Shown: positions 12,347 through 25,300 of the stretch, in pieces
Layout of the letters: every line of letters starts with the position of its first letter
How positions within the stretch are numbered: the first letter of the stretch is position 1
NCBI GenBank assembly: GCA_035236585.1
Contig: CP141139.1
Location: forward strand, 36,403,217-36,467,216
Direction: 5' to 3'
DNA: 64,000 nucleotides
Source of the DNA: Warburgia ugandensis
Lineage: Eukaryota; Streptophyta; Magnoliopsida; Canellales; Canellaceae
Notes under the pieces: model-generated
Told to the model about the DNA's origin: nothing
Database searches by the model: none
Seen by the model: the letters and a program-made list of their open reading frames with translations, nothing else
Program-made: the position numbers and the translations under genes

Positions 12347-12592
12347 ATATAGGACGGTTATTTCACAAGCGTTCTATAAAACCTAACATATAGGACGGTT
12401 ATGAAATAACCGTACTATAAAATAACATATAAGATAGTTATTTCACAACCGTTCTATAAAATCCGTAACATATAGGACGGTTATTTCACAGCCGTCCTAT
12501 AAAACCAATGATATATAGGACGGTTATGTTACAACCATCCTATATGTTAGGGTTTTATAGAACGGTTGTGAAATAATCATCCTATATGTTAG
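12347..12592. repeat. Array of about 6 palindromic modules right of the hAT gene
   Basis: Six units (about 12347, 12389, 12427, 12470, 12514 and 12553) of ATATAGGACGGTTATTTCACAACCGTYCTATA type, with linkers AAAACCTAAC and AAAATAAC. The last unit is in the opposite orientation (TATAGAACGGTTGTGAAATAATCATCC then TATATGTTAG), so the array turns around at about 12545. It mirrors the array at 8645-8965 across the hAT gene. Confidence 0.8.
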
Positions 12593-12689
12593 TTTATTTT
12601 ATTGAGGTTATTTTTGGCGTTTGGGCCTTGGCAGCGGTTCTATAACTTCTATTCACTTGGGAGTTGGAGTTGGGAGAGCAGTTTTTTTA

Positions 12690-12917
12690 ATATGTTGTGT
12701 CGTGTCGTGTCATTTTGTGTCGTGTATCCAACACGACTCAGTCAATTAATCGTGTTACACAGGTCGTGTCGTGTCATTTTTTTAAGAACCAGGTCGTGTA
12801 CGAGTCATAGGTTTTTGACACGACTATTAAGCGTGTCGTGTTCTTGTTGACTCATAACACTATTCATGTCGTGTTCGTGTCACCAACACGACCTGCCAAC
12901 CCGAATTGCCACCCCTA
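12690..12917 (-). mobile_element. hAT-type terminus (subterminal CGTGTCGTGTC repeats, TIR TAGGGGTGGCAATTCGGGTT)
   Basis: Read on the minus strand from 12917, the sequence begins TAGGGGTGGCAATTCGGGTT and continues with dense TCGTGTTGGTGACACGAACACGAC-like repeats. This is the familiar end of many plant hAT elements and their non-autonomous derivatives. The matching opposite terminus was not found within the window. It is either the right end of the 9.1-11.8-kb hAT element or an independent truncated copy. Confidence 0.65.
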
Positions 12918-13600
12918 TATATTGTCCTACTAACTATAGCCCTTACTATCATTAAGTCTATGTACATATTCATTGTAAATGTTCATCAATATCTATTTTC
13001 ATTTAATTATATTTTCCATGTAATTTACATAACATGAATAAATAAAGTATAAACAATTAAATCTAACAATTAAATTTATTAAGCAAATAAAAGAACATTT
13101 ACAATAATTCACATGCTCGTTTGAATACATCATATTTATTCATTTTGATTAAATGATCATATTTTGATTTCTATTTAGTTTAGATCTTAATCTTTCATTT
13201 TTATTCAAATCTATCACATTATCTTAATGTGATATCATCACTAGATCATTGATTCATCTCATCAAATGATCTAATCTTTCTTGATCCAACAGATCAATAA
13301 GATCTTAAGCCATTTTATCAAAATTAAGGGCATATATCTAAATCTATCCCAAATTAACCACATCGGACTATTCATTTCTTATGATCTTGTCATTAGATCA
13401 TCATCCATACTAATTCAAAGTTTCTAATCATCCTTGATCAATCTGATCAAGGACATTATTATGTACTTTCAAGGACTTTGTTACTTTTAATGGCCAAGAT
13501 CTAAATATCTACCAAATCAATTACATTCAATTCATTTCTTTAAGTTATCACATCATTGGATCACTAATAGATCAAAATTCTAAGGTCTGATCATGTCAGA
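12918..13600. other. Gene-free AT-rich stretch
   Basis: No gene recognised. Short recurring GATCAATCTGATCAAGGA-like and CATTAGATCATCA-like strings suggest degraded repeat DNA. It may be the distal part of the LTR fragment that ends at 14881. Confidence 0.35.
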
Positions 13601-14881
13601 TTTGACTGATCTTGGGAATTAGTACCACTTTTTGTGATTTATAGAAATTTACAGTGAATAAAACTTAAATGTTATATTTTTATTAGATTCTACTCTTCAC
13701 CATGAATCTATAGCTTTTTTTTATCTTGATTTGGAGTTAAAATGAGCTCTGAATTAGATTTTTAAGTTTTTAGTCAAAACAAGGGCCCAGATTCAATCTG
13801 GTTTGTTCAGATCGACGAGTCTATCAGCGATCTACCCCCTTTACCAGTGATTGCCAGTGTACGGGGAGGGTGACCTGGGATAGGTGAAAAGATCTGATCT
13901 GAACCGTCAAACCACCCTTTTCCCCCGATCTCCTAGATTTGAATGAGCCATCATCTTAGATTTCATCCCCTGGGATTTTTGGATCCCAGGAATCTATCCA
14001 AAGGCTCAAAATATCCAAATAAGATTTATTTACCAGAGTTTTCAAGATAAGTCACTATACTGGATCCATCAGAGAAACCTTACCGAAAAATTTAGTCCGG
14101 TGATCGTCTTACCATAAAAACTACCAGAATAGATAGAGTGGAGGATGAGGAACCTACCTGTAATGTCTAGAATCAAAGAATAAAGCCAAAAAGAGAGATC
14201 CAGGCCAAAAAATATAGGATCGCTAGACTTACTATTTTTCAATGATTTCATCAGCGAATACACCTTCAATCAATCTAGAATCTTAGGGCTTTTATAGATC
14301 AAGTCAGCCTAAACCCATCCAACGGTGGAAATTGAATTCTACAGCCAAATTTGGACGGCTAATTGAATTAAGGTTTTTAGGCAAAAACCCTATTCAGTCG
14401 AGGAAGACAAGTCTGCATACGCGCCCGACGCTCCATGAGGGAATATTCCCCCCATTGCGTCCATAGACGTGCTCTGTGGCTGTAAAGGGAAGAGAGAGAA
14501 AAAGAAAGCAAAAGGAGAGAAGACAGAGAAAGAAAACGAAAGAGAGTGGGAAAGGGAGAGGGAGAGAGTGGAAGCTTGGGAATTTTTGTTCAATTTCATG
14601 GGAATGTTAGGGGTATTTATAAGTCTATTTGTGGATTATTTTAATTATTTTTTAACTTTTCTTATTTTATTTAAAAGAAAGGGATTTTTTACCCGAGCTC
14701 AGATTTCAGCATGCTTACAGTCATTCTGACTGGTTTCCCATAAGTGATTCCAAATATCTATGTTTCAAGACCTGATTCTTATTCTAAAAATTAATATTAT
14801 ATTAAATATAATATTCTACCTCATTTTTTTGTAAAAATTCCAATTAATTCTAAATAATTCCAAAATTTTTTGGGTTTTCAC
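13600..14881 (-). mobile_element. LTR fragment of a Gypsy-like element, minus strand, left end unresolved
   Basis: Read on the minus strand, the block starts at 14881 with TGTGAAAACCC, an LTR-like TG start. About 260 bp in it carries a TATA box (CTTATAAATACCCC, about 14622), followed by a pyrimidine-rich leader (TCTCTCCCTCTCCC). This is the same order as in the long solo LTRs of this window. No matching end with a target duplication was found to the left, so the left boundary given is only approximate. Confidence 0.5.
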
Positions 14882-15252
14882 ATTCCTAAACCTAGATGAA
14901 TGGTTAAGGTTGTCCTAGAAAAGGTTAAGCATTTTAACCCAATCATGGAGGACATTTCTCTAGTTGGGTGGGTTTTTTTGCCATGAAAGATCCATATAAG
15001 TGGTTGCATGGTATTTAGGTAGATGGATAATAGGCATGCTAGACAAGAAAATTGGGGGTAGACAACATATTTTAATGTATAGATTAAATCAAATATTGCC
15101 TTCACAAAGCATGTGCTTTTCAAAATTTTTAAAATGATGTGTTTGTATTAATCACAAAGAAAAATGCAAAGGAGTGAAAAGAATAAAGAAGATCCTTGAA
15201 TCACATCAGAATAAAATAGAGCTGAAACACTACTCTCACCAAAGAAACTAAC
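14882..15252. other. Gene-free spacer between two LTR blocks
   Basis: No gene or repeat recognised. The last five bases (15248-15252, CTAAC) are the left target duplication of the next solo LTR. Confidence 0.4.
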
Positions 15253-15914
15253 TGTAATGGCTCACATTTTTTAGAAATAAAGAAACATTATATTTATAAA
15301 TTATGCAAAATTTTAAAATCAATTATTTACTATTATGGTATAAAAGTGAGTTGAAATAAACCTAAACAAATTTCTTAATTTTAATACATTAAATAAATTA
15401 TGTATAGTTAGAATATTACTAATAAAAAATTTTAATCTAGCAAGAATTGATTACCTAAGCTAAGTGTAGCTAAGCGGTCCTAAGTACAGCTTGTCAAAGT
15501 GAGGTTGGACTTCAAGTCACCTCTCTGATAATTTTTAAGAAGAAATTAGATTTTTATGTTAGTTTATTTTATTTTATTAATTATTTATTTAGTTATTACG
15601 AATTTTTGCCATGTGGACATCTAAATATGAAAACCCACATGATACCATACACATCCCATGTGAGGGAAATGGGAGATTAAATTAATTAGAAAACCTCTTA
15701 CAAATAATTAACATCAGATAATAATCGAATGGTTATAGACAAAGGGAGTATTAAATAAACAGTTATAAAACTAAGCCTTTAGTTATCCAACGGCTCAAAA
15801 TAAAAGATGTCAAAACTGAAAACAATCTGACGATTGAGATTAGAAAACTCATTAAACTAAGTAATAAGGAAGTTTTTCTTATTTCATTTCTACGTTAAAC
15901 ACCCCAAAGAAAGA

Positions 15915-15972
15915 AGAAAATGCAGAAGAGAAGAAGAGAAGAAGAGAAGAAGAAGAAGAAGAAGAAGAAGAA
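15915..15972 (+). repeat. GAA-type microsatellite in the outer LTR
   Basis: A run of AGAAGA/GAA repeats with few interruptions, lying just downstream of the TATA-like box of the outer LTR. It would be in the leader of the old retrotransposon transcript. Confidence 0.8.
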
Positions 15973-17893
15973 AATTTTAGGGCCTTTTGCATGAAAGCCT
16001 AGAAGAGGAAAATAGTAGAGGAAGAAGGGTTTTCTTTTCTACAAAAAACATAGGGAAGAGAAGGGAGATTTTGGGTTTTCTTCGTGAAGAACCAAAGAAG
16101 ACGAAGAAAACAAAGGGCCTAAGAAGAGAAGGAGAACTAGGGCTTTTGCGTGGAAGTCCTAAAAAAGAAACCTCAAGAGGGAATTGGCTGAAAACGCAGA
16201 GAAAAGAGGGTTTATTTTGTGATTTTGTTCGTGGGAAACCAAAGGATATCTGGATTTGGAAAGTGTGCAAGGAAAAATAGCATTTGTAGGTAAGAGGAAA
16301 ATGGGTTTTTACTTATTTATATTTAACTTTGATTATTATTTTTAAAATCAGTATATGTACACTTTAATTTACTTTGACATTTTCTGGTTATTAATAACAT
16401 AAATATTTGAATCATGATAATGATAAATTTCTATTGTTTTGAAACTTCAAGCAGTAAACTTTTGAAACATGTTTTATAGGATAGAAATCTATGGTTGTGC
16501 ATTCACAAATAGTAGTTGTATTTATGAATCATGTTTTGTATAATTAGTAATCTATTATGTTAGAAGTTTCCAACAGTAATCATAGTTTTGATTGTTCCAT
16601 AATTATCTTTACTCTAATTTGATTTCTAATGTAATCTATAACTATTGGTTAGCAAAAATTTCTGATAGAGTATGAAGTTTTTATGCTACAAAACCCCGAT
16701 ACTTTGATATATATGTTATACGGTGACTTGATGTCAAATTTCTTTACACTAAAATTTATACATCTAATATGTTTAATAAGTTATAATCCAAAAGTAATTA
16801 TTATTTTTGAGATAGATTTGAACTTATACAATTGAAAAATAAAAATTCAGAAACTAAATTACATTCATATTTAACTAATCATTCCATTTAAAAGACTTCT
16901 ATGGATGATGAATCGAATATCCTTATGTGAGTAAGCATTAATTGTAAACATTGGAATACCATTCTATGTTGATTTATAGATAATTAGGAACTTTTTATAT
17001 TCACTAGCAGTCGAAAAACAAATCCTATATTTTTATACAAACAATTAACTTCCTATGACTGTCCTTTATAAATTGATAGTTAGGTTAATTGATATTGTTT
17101 AAAGATTTCTACTAAATAACAATCATTGAAAATTTCAGAACTATTAACAAGCTTTTAAACATAAGTTTCCAATGATTTTATTATGAAATAGATAAACAGA
17201 GTTAGCTGTTAATTTAGTATTAGAGTAAGTGATCTGTTATAACATTGATTCCATCTATTGGATTGAGTATCAACTTATATAGTAGTCCTAGTTTTGTTTA
17301 ATTCATAGAATCTAATCTTACAAAGGAAGAAAATTTCAGAAGAACTCAACCCTTTTGGCTATAGTTATAAATCTGTAAACTATAATGTAAATAACTCAAT
17401 CATTAAATTTTAGACAACAGTATTATTCTAATACATTGAAACATTGACTGATTTATAACATTCTAAAATGAGTTATCTATTTATATGAGTATTATATTCA
17501 TCTAATTGATTCCATACTTGTTTTGAAGTTGAAATTCTGTTTTTATCATAGTTAGTAAACTATAAGACACGTAGTACATAGTTTTGTTTACAAAATAGTG
17601 GGATAGTTATATATATATATATATATATATAATGTAACTACATTCTATTTCCTTTGTTAGTTACAAACTATCATTCTTTTAGAAATAAGGTATAGATATT
17701 TATGCTTAATATAGAATAAGTTCTGTGTTAAGAGCTTATGATCCTCTGAAGTCCTAGTTCCAACCATAATAAACTCCATTTCTTTAAATGATATTACATA
17801 TGCATCTAGAGTAGGAATCCTAAATATATGTTTACTTTGGATACAATGTATTGATGGCTTTAAAGTAATAAGATTAAGTTCAAATACATTAAA

Positions 17894-20865
17894 TGTAATA
17901 ACCCCAATTTTTAACCCTAAATTAGTAATAAATAAGATAAATTAATTAAAATTTTATGCATAGAATTTGGTTCTAAAATCACTAAAACTAGAAAGTACAC
18001 GTTGATATGAATTGAACGGTATAAAGAACGTTGAAAACGGAGTTAGGATGAGTGAGTTATGACCATTTTAAGTATAAGGGTAAATTTGTAAATTGCTAAG
18101 GACATAAATTAAAGGGAGTCGTTTTGATAATGACACCCCTTTTCCACTTCCATTAGAGTTCTAATGGAGGAAGGCACTGATCTACCTTCCATTCGGCAAA
18201 ATCGAGATTTAGCCTATTAAATAGAAGTTTTCCCTTCCATTCTCATGCTAAACAACTAGAGGAGAACCCTTGTTTTCCCCTGTGCATGTCGTGAAAACAA
18301 GTTGAAGTTTGCACGTATTAGAGGGCTCTAATCTCCTATTTCCGGCTCTAATCAGGTAAGTTACATACTTTAACTTGTTAATTATCTTGTTTTCCAACTT
18401 TCTCCTCACAGATCTGAGCTAAATCGGATCAAAATGGCCGTTGGATGGCCTATGGATTCAAAACCGTGGAGCATGGTTAGACCCATGTTAAAGACACATC
18501 AAATGAGAAATCTAAGCTGTTCATTGTGATCTTTGGACCCAAAAACGTAGGAACGGTGAAAACAAATAAAAAATCAGAGCTTCTAGGACTCTGATCAAGC
18601 CAAAACAAGGTGGACGGCTTGGGCTCATTGTCCCCAATGGACAATGAGCCCAAGACGCCCACCGGGACGCACAGATGCGAACGTGCACATGCGGGTGCTC
18701 TGTCACACGCGTGCGTATCACACACGCGAGCGGGACGCTCTTGTACGTTGTGCCAGACATCCGAAACACACTGGGTGTCCTAGGCGCGCAGTACGCTGGT
18801 GTAAGCCGGTGCAAACCGCACCACCCATGTAAGTTGGTGTACACGTACTTACCCTTATAAATTAATATATTAATTTATAAAGTCTTTTCACAAAAAACTT
18901 GATTTTGGGAGCTACAGAGGTCCAAATCACGAGCGAAAACATCTGTTGCGATCGTATTGATGACACGGACCTAGATTTAGCTTGAAAACCTATATTTAAC
19001 TACTTTTAGATTAGTTAAATTATAACATATTAACTTAGAACCGACTGATCAATGGGTGATCAGGCCTCAAGACTTGAACAATGAGATAAAGTATGATAAT
19101 ACATAAGGGTTCTAAGGGGAATATTAGCATGACTACTCTAGAAATTGATCTAGACCATTGGTCTGGACTAGATCTTGGAAAATTATTGATCTAAGGATGA
19201 TCTGACCATCAGATTAAGGTATAAACGTTAGATACACATAAAAACAAACAGATGGACATGAGATGAGACTAAATTAAGAACCAAATCATAATTAGAGATT
19301 TTAGAGGATGATCCAATGGTTGGATCATCATAGATTTCATTATAATATAATAAATAACACGAAATAGTATTGTGGTACTGACAGGTACATCTGAATGTAC
19401 AAGCTATGAAGATTATATATGCTTGAGTTGGGTGATCTCACATTGAGGTATGTGACGACATTTAATGTTTCGTTTTGATTTTAAAATCTTGTATTATCAT
19501 GGCATCATGATTGATTATGATTAAATTGCACTTATTATTAATCGATGATTTTGTGAGATTTTGAGTTTTAAGTTATGATCGCTATTTGATTTCAATCATG
19601 TATTGAATGGATTATGACCGATGGTTTCATGAGATTGAGATTATCTACTTATGCACAATTAGAAAATTAATTTTCCTTATTGCATCACTGAAACTAATGA
19701 GTTTTCATGAGAAAGGAAAGTGGAAGCTTGGTGGCTGGTCCTTTTAGAGGCTAACCCCGGGATGAGAGGCGTGCCTTAGGGATTGCGGGCCACGAGTGCT
19801 CTTAGTTTTTTTACATACATGATTTTCATGTTTTGTGTTTTATGACGGGTGCTCTCACCTGGTGGATGTCATGCTAGGAGGGAGAGGGCCACCCACCCTC
19901 CGAGATTTTTGATGTGATATGATTGTGATATGATAGACACCTGCACGCAGATGGCTTTCGGTAGGGGTTGGTAACATGGATAGTCCACGCTAACGGTCCG
20001 AGTCTTTCCACGGGACGGATGTTAAGTCTCCCGTTATGGTGTCGAGGGGAGCGGCGGTGGTTGAGACCCTGGAGGGTTGCCACTATGGCATGACGATCCA
20101 TACTTTTATTCTATGTGCTTACATGATGAGTATGGAGATGTGATGGTATGCCTGGGTGTGACGACACTCAGAGGTTTGATATGAGTACTCATGATCTGTG
20201 ATACGAGTGTATGAGACACTCGTGGGACCCATGTACCTTAGGGAGCCCTGCTTTTATTGAATGATCATTTACATGAGATTATATCATGTTTTAAATCTAT
20301 GAGATGCATGTTTTATCGTATATGATGTTTTGAGATTTTATTAGCATTGCTTAAAATAATTATATTCTTGTAGAAAATTGCTTTATTCATTGTATCAATA
20401 TGATTATTCGATTTTATTCCATTGATATACATTAAATGTCTATGTACCTACCAAGCATTGCTTGCTAAGGCATTGCATTATTGTTGCAATGCCTCAAATA
20501 TTAAAGAAAGACAGGACACATGAGAAGTTAGAAGATTAGTAATCGAGAAGTCTCATTTAGAGGTATGTTCTAATTTCACATGGACTGTGTATGTATATAT
20601 ATGTTATTGGACTTGAATATACTGTTATGGGAATGTGGCTGATGACTGGATGATCCTGAAATAGTAAATCTATTTTAAACATGTTTACTTAGAAAAATAT
20701 ATATATCTTGTTTTGCATCAATGGTTGACCTCGAGATTTTTCTAAAAATGAAATTCAATTGAAATTGTTTTTCGCTATTTTGGTTTTTATAAAATTGGGG
20801 CCCCACCTTTTGAAAAGTTTTATAAAAAAAAAAAAAAAAAGTATTGAAAAACCCAGGTCACCACA
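17894..20865 (+). mobile_element. Nested solo LTR, 2.97 kb, 5-bp TSD TTAAA
   Basis: It starts TGTAATAACCCCAATTTTTA and ends AACCCAGGTCACCACA. Perfect TTAAA duplications flank it at 17889-17893 and 20866-20870. A TATA-like box (CCTATTAAATAGAAG) sits about 315 bp in. The 3' part (about 19700-20250) has GC-richer segments, as does the comparable part of the LTR at 1658-4265. It is inserted within the older LTR at 15253-22330. No internal domain or second LTR is seen. A poly-A run of 17 bases occurs near the 3' end (about 20823-20840). Confidence 0.87.
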
Positions 20866-22335
20866 TTAAAGACAAACAAATTAATACCTGAAGACTTTCT
20901 TATATAAGTAATAGTGACATTAAGATGATGACCTTAATAAGAAAAGTGTAATGAGTGAAATCATTAGTATAGAAAGATAATTATAAGATTGGAAAAATAA
21001 CAAAGTAAGTTGAACATCTCACCAAAAGTAAAGTGGAAAGTTTTGTAAACATAATAGGTTGAATAATCTGAAAAAGTAAGTACGTGTTATAAATTATGTA
21101 TTATAGTAAAAGAAATAAAAAGAAATTGATTTGGATCTTATTAATTTGTTTTTGTAAGAGCAAATTTTTTATATAAATAGTTTCTTAAAGAAAGTGTTGT
21201 ATACAAGAAGTATTCTAATTATTATCTAGTTGAAATTTTATTATTATATCTAAAGACAAAATTTAGATAGGTTGGATGACCAATTAGACATCAAATACAT
21301 GATTTAACTTGAGTTGTAAATCAGATTCTTGAGAATTGTTTTACACCAGGTGAGTGGTTGGTTAAACACTCACACTAGCTATGTATGATATAGGACCAGC
21401 TTGGCCTCTGGTTCCTTTTGATATAGATACCAGTATATGATTTAAGAGTGGAGTACATGGGATAGACTCCATTATGTATTGATCCGTTCCTTCCCATGGA
21501 GGTGGTGTAGTGGCGGAGGTATCCGAGCACGATTCTGATGCATAGCAAAGCCGCAGCTTGCCGGCAGACATTATGTTTTATTTTCATTTTTTTATGCTAG
21601 ACATATTTGCACATGTCAAGATATCCTGGAATATTAGTGATCAACTTTGATAGTTGATGCTTCGATAGATTGTGATTAATAATGCTTAATTGTTTTATTA
21701 AAATCTTTATGTCATTGGAGATTTATTGAATTTTATGAACAACGTCTTGGGATGTACTAAGTTATACTTCACAATTCTATTCTAGGTGATTTGATTTATA
21801 TGGATACTGATGGAGTTAATATGAAAATCTTATATCTTATAAATTATAAATTATAGTGAATAGATATGGATTTTAATTTGACATGGTTTTGTGAGTCATT
21901 GTACTCACCCCCCTTACAACCAACAATTTTAGGTGGAAGTTCTAACAAGGAGAAAGAGGTTATTGATTGAAGAGATCTTTAAAACTAGCACAGGGTGTGG
22001 CACCGTTTACTTTCTAATTGAAATAAAGAGTTGTCTGGTTATTATTAAAGATACACTGTTGTACTTAATAGTTGGTAGATTATGACTAATGAGTGTGTTT
22101 GGGGCTGTGACTAATATATGATTCTGAAAGAAAGAAAATCTTTAAATCCTTATATTATATTAAATCTTATGAATGCTATAAGGTATTTTCACAAAGCATG
22201 CGTTAAATGCTAAAGTCCGAAAAACAAAGGAAACTCTGCTGAATTTTAGATAGAAATGTATAATTTTAGTATTTAGTTTTCAAGAAAGAAAAAAATAAGA
22301 AAAAAGGAGTCAAAATTCAAGGTCATCACACTAAC

Positions 22336-25300
22336 AGCAAGTGAAACAAAACCATAACATAAAAAGAGAGGGCCATGAACCCAAATCAGCATGCACAACA
22401 ACCAATCGAGGTTCACAAATCAAAATTGAGATAATCTATTGATCTTAGTATGCACTAGCTAAATCCATAGTGAAACAACTACAATGGAAAAACAACCCAT
22501 GTTCCTTCTTAAAAACACTATACCTCTCCTTGAAAGCAAGGCCTCTCCTGGGGATTGGGTTTTTTTACTCACATCAAAGAAAAAAAGCCTAACTTCTTTT
22601 TCTTCTCAACTGTGGAATGGGGTTTCCAATTGATACCTAATATTTTTTCTAGGTTTTCTCCAATGATTTCTATATCCCCTTTTCTTTTCTCACTTTGCTC
22701 TATATTAATGTGAATAATTTGAGCTTGGAGGATTGAAGGCTGTGATTTTATTTAACTATCCTTTTCAGCCAACAAGATGAAGAATCAAGCTTTTTTACCA
22801 AATTAGTGCCAGTGTCAATTCTAACTCCACAATTTATCCTTATTAACTACCTAGCATCCACAACGACTACCATATTTCAAAAAGTTGAATTCTTTATCAC
22901 AAGATCTGCCCTTTTCTTAGAACTTTGAATTTGAAATAGAGGGAATAGTCGAATTTGAAATTGAGCTCATGCTTCTATAGATTCTCTTGTACTCAGACTT
23001 TTGTTGGACAAGATCATCATACTTCTATAATTCTCTGAATCTATTTTAGAGATATCCAAATTAAGATTCTTGAGGTCACCAATCATCTTCACTATTCTGA
23101 CCATTGCTCTATTCAAACTTCTAAATTTCTCTTCCATAATTTCAATACATGTAATAATCACCAGCTCCAAATATGCTTTCTTTGATTCGCTTCCAATCTA
23201 AGAAATAGAATCTTTGTTCTTTCAATGCCTCATTTCCCCATTTGATATAGGGGCTTTGTATGATCTTGATCTAATCACAATATTTTTGTATGATGCCTCC
23301 TAGCATTTGTTGTAGTTATGGCATTGCATGCAATATTTGAAGTTTTGATATGTGCATAGAATGCAACTTTAGTCTTCCATGTTGATTCTAACCTAAAGAG
23401 CTTTAATGATCCTTTTATGAAACTTCATTATGCAATGGGTTGCTACTAATCTATTTTCTTTTGGCTCAACATAGTGAATGAGTGGGCCTTCAATAATCAT
23501 GCAACGATCTCTCATCAATGAGATTAAAACTTCAGCCTTCCTACCTTCCTCTTCTAGAGATTTCTTTATCTTCTCTTTTTGGTTTAGCAAAGATACCATG
23601 ACTCTAAGCTATATATCTTAGATCTAGATCATCCATGGATTATTGTCTCAAATCTAAGGAAACCCAAATAGCTACACAACAACTACATCACGTATTCCAA
23701 TCTCTTCTTCTTCACTTCTTTCTTTTTCCATCGTCTTGCTCCTCTATTTTGGTTTCCTATAAAATCTATTTGACCTATTAATGGAACATATATTGAGGAA
23801 GAGATTTGGAATTCTGAGAGAAAAGTAAATATGACTTCTTGTCATACTGAGAAGGGCCTCTAGATCTATGAGAGATATACATAAATTGTGTTTCAAATCA
23901 TTTCCCATTCTCCAAAGAGTTGCCATTGTCGAAATAGAGCTTTGCTGTCTCACTAATGCCTCATCATTTTATTAGCAGTGGGAAACCCATTGTTTAGATT
24001 TTTGTTGATTTATCCATGTTGGCTCTAGCAAGAAACCCCCACCATGCATTTTGCCTAACATTGGATCTATCTTAACAATATCCACTTAAATAACCTTGGT
24101 AAAGAGAGAAACTACTTTCTCCTAAATTTTGATTTTATGCAAGTTCCAACAAACCAACCCTACCCCCCTACCCCCAACTCTTTCTCAAAGAGAAAGATAT
24201 CTAGTTTCTTTTCTCTAGTGGCACTACCTCTTTATGCTACCACACCCTAAAATCCAAATCTTCTGGGGAGATTTTGTAGCTAAAGTAATAGAAATGTGGT
24301 AAAAGTTTGGTGATGATAGCTTACATGTAAAAAATTTGATGTAAGCTAGTGTTAACTGCTTGCTTAAACTTACATACTAAGCCTCGAAAATGACTTGTGT
24401 TTGTATTATTTCCATCTGCTTGCATATACTTTGTACTTTTTACCACTTGAGCACCTAAATAGTCAGAAAATCCTCTTAAATACTTAAAGAGTGTTTTAGG
24501 TCATAGCAATATGTCCTCCTTGGAAGAAATTTAATCATCTAAATTTACATACCCTGCCACTTCTTATAAAATGGTTATAAAACCTATCAAGACTACTTCA
24601 CAACCCTAGGAATCCAAACGAATCAAAACTTGTGCTAAACCTTTGCTCTAATACCAACTTAACCATGCAATCAAAATCAGAATTGTTTAGGGGGTTTTAC
24701 AACTAAAATAAGAAAAATATGATGAAAAAGTAGCTATTGTTGCATGGTAGAGCTGCTGGAAAGCTACCCTTTAGTAGCTGCTGCTCGGGTGTAGCTTGTA
24801 TGGAAAATATATTTAAAAAAAACCTAATCTTAGCCAGTGTCAAGTGCTAGCTTAAACTTATATATCAAATTCAGCAACTCAATTACAATCATGTTATTTC
24901 CATCTACCTACTATACTCTTGTGCTTTTTCATCTTTAAATCCTCATTAGTGGAAAATTCCTTGCAAAACACGAGAGTGTTTTGGATCATCACAATGACTT
25001 ACTAAATATTTTGTTGGTCCATTTGTGATGACCTTTTTGAGAGTTGCAATAAGCCATTAGTAGTAAATATGTTTGCTTATTGAAAGCTTTATTGAGAACA
25101 ATTGAAAACAATGTTTTGGCAAAGTAAAGAGTGACATTATCAAAATTGGGAGCAAGTAAGCAATATTTTACTAGCTTCTAACAAAAACAAAAAAAAGAAA
25201 GAAACCTACACTGTTAGAAATCTTACTCAAAACTAGATTTGATGAACATTAGCCTAGAGGCGTACTTATAGCAACTTCTTAAAGATAGTCAAAGCCTTCT

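Larger units (their letters stand above)
15253..22330 (+). mobile_element. Outer solo LTR (about 4.1 kb without the nested insert), 5-bp TSD CTAAC
   Basis: The left end is TGTAATGGCTCAC and the right end GGTCATCACA, matching the end style of the LTRs at 1658 and 17894. Direct repeats CTAAC at 15248-15252 and 22331-22335 are perfect. Removing the nested LTR (17894-20865 plus one TSD copy) leaves about 4.1 kb of LTR, unusually long. A TATA-like box (ATTATAAAACTAAG-type, about 15760) precedes a purine-rich GAA tract. No internal gag-pol region is present, so it is a solo LTR. Gypsy (Tekay/Del-like) affinity is inferred from length and termini. Confidence 0.8.

Noticed and set aside
13014-14886. 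TTCCA/TTCCT as target duplication of the minus-strand LTR
   Set aside because: Only four of five bases match, and the proposed left end (TGTAATTTACAT) does not resemble the ends of related LTRs enough.
15987-16280. Open frames on both strands (97 codons each)
   Set aside because: They lie in the purine-rich leader of the outer solo LTR and show low-complexity Arg/Lys/Glu composition.
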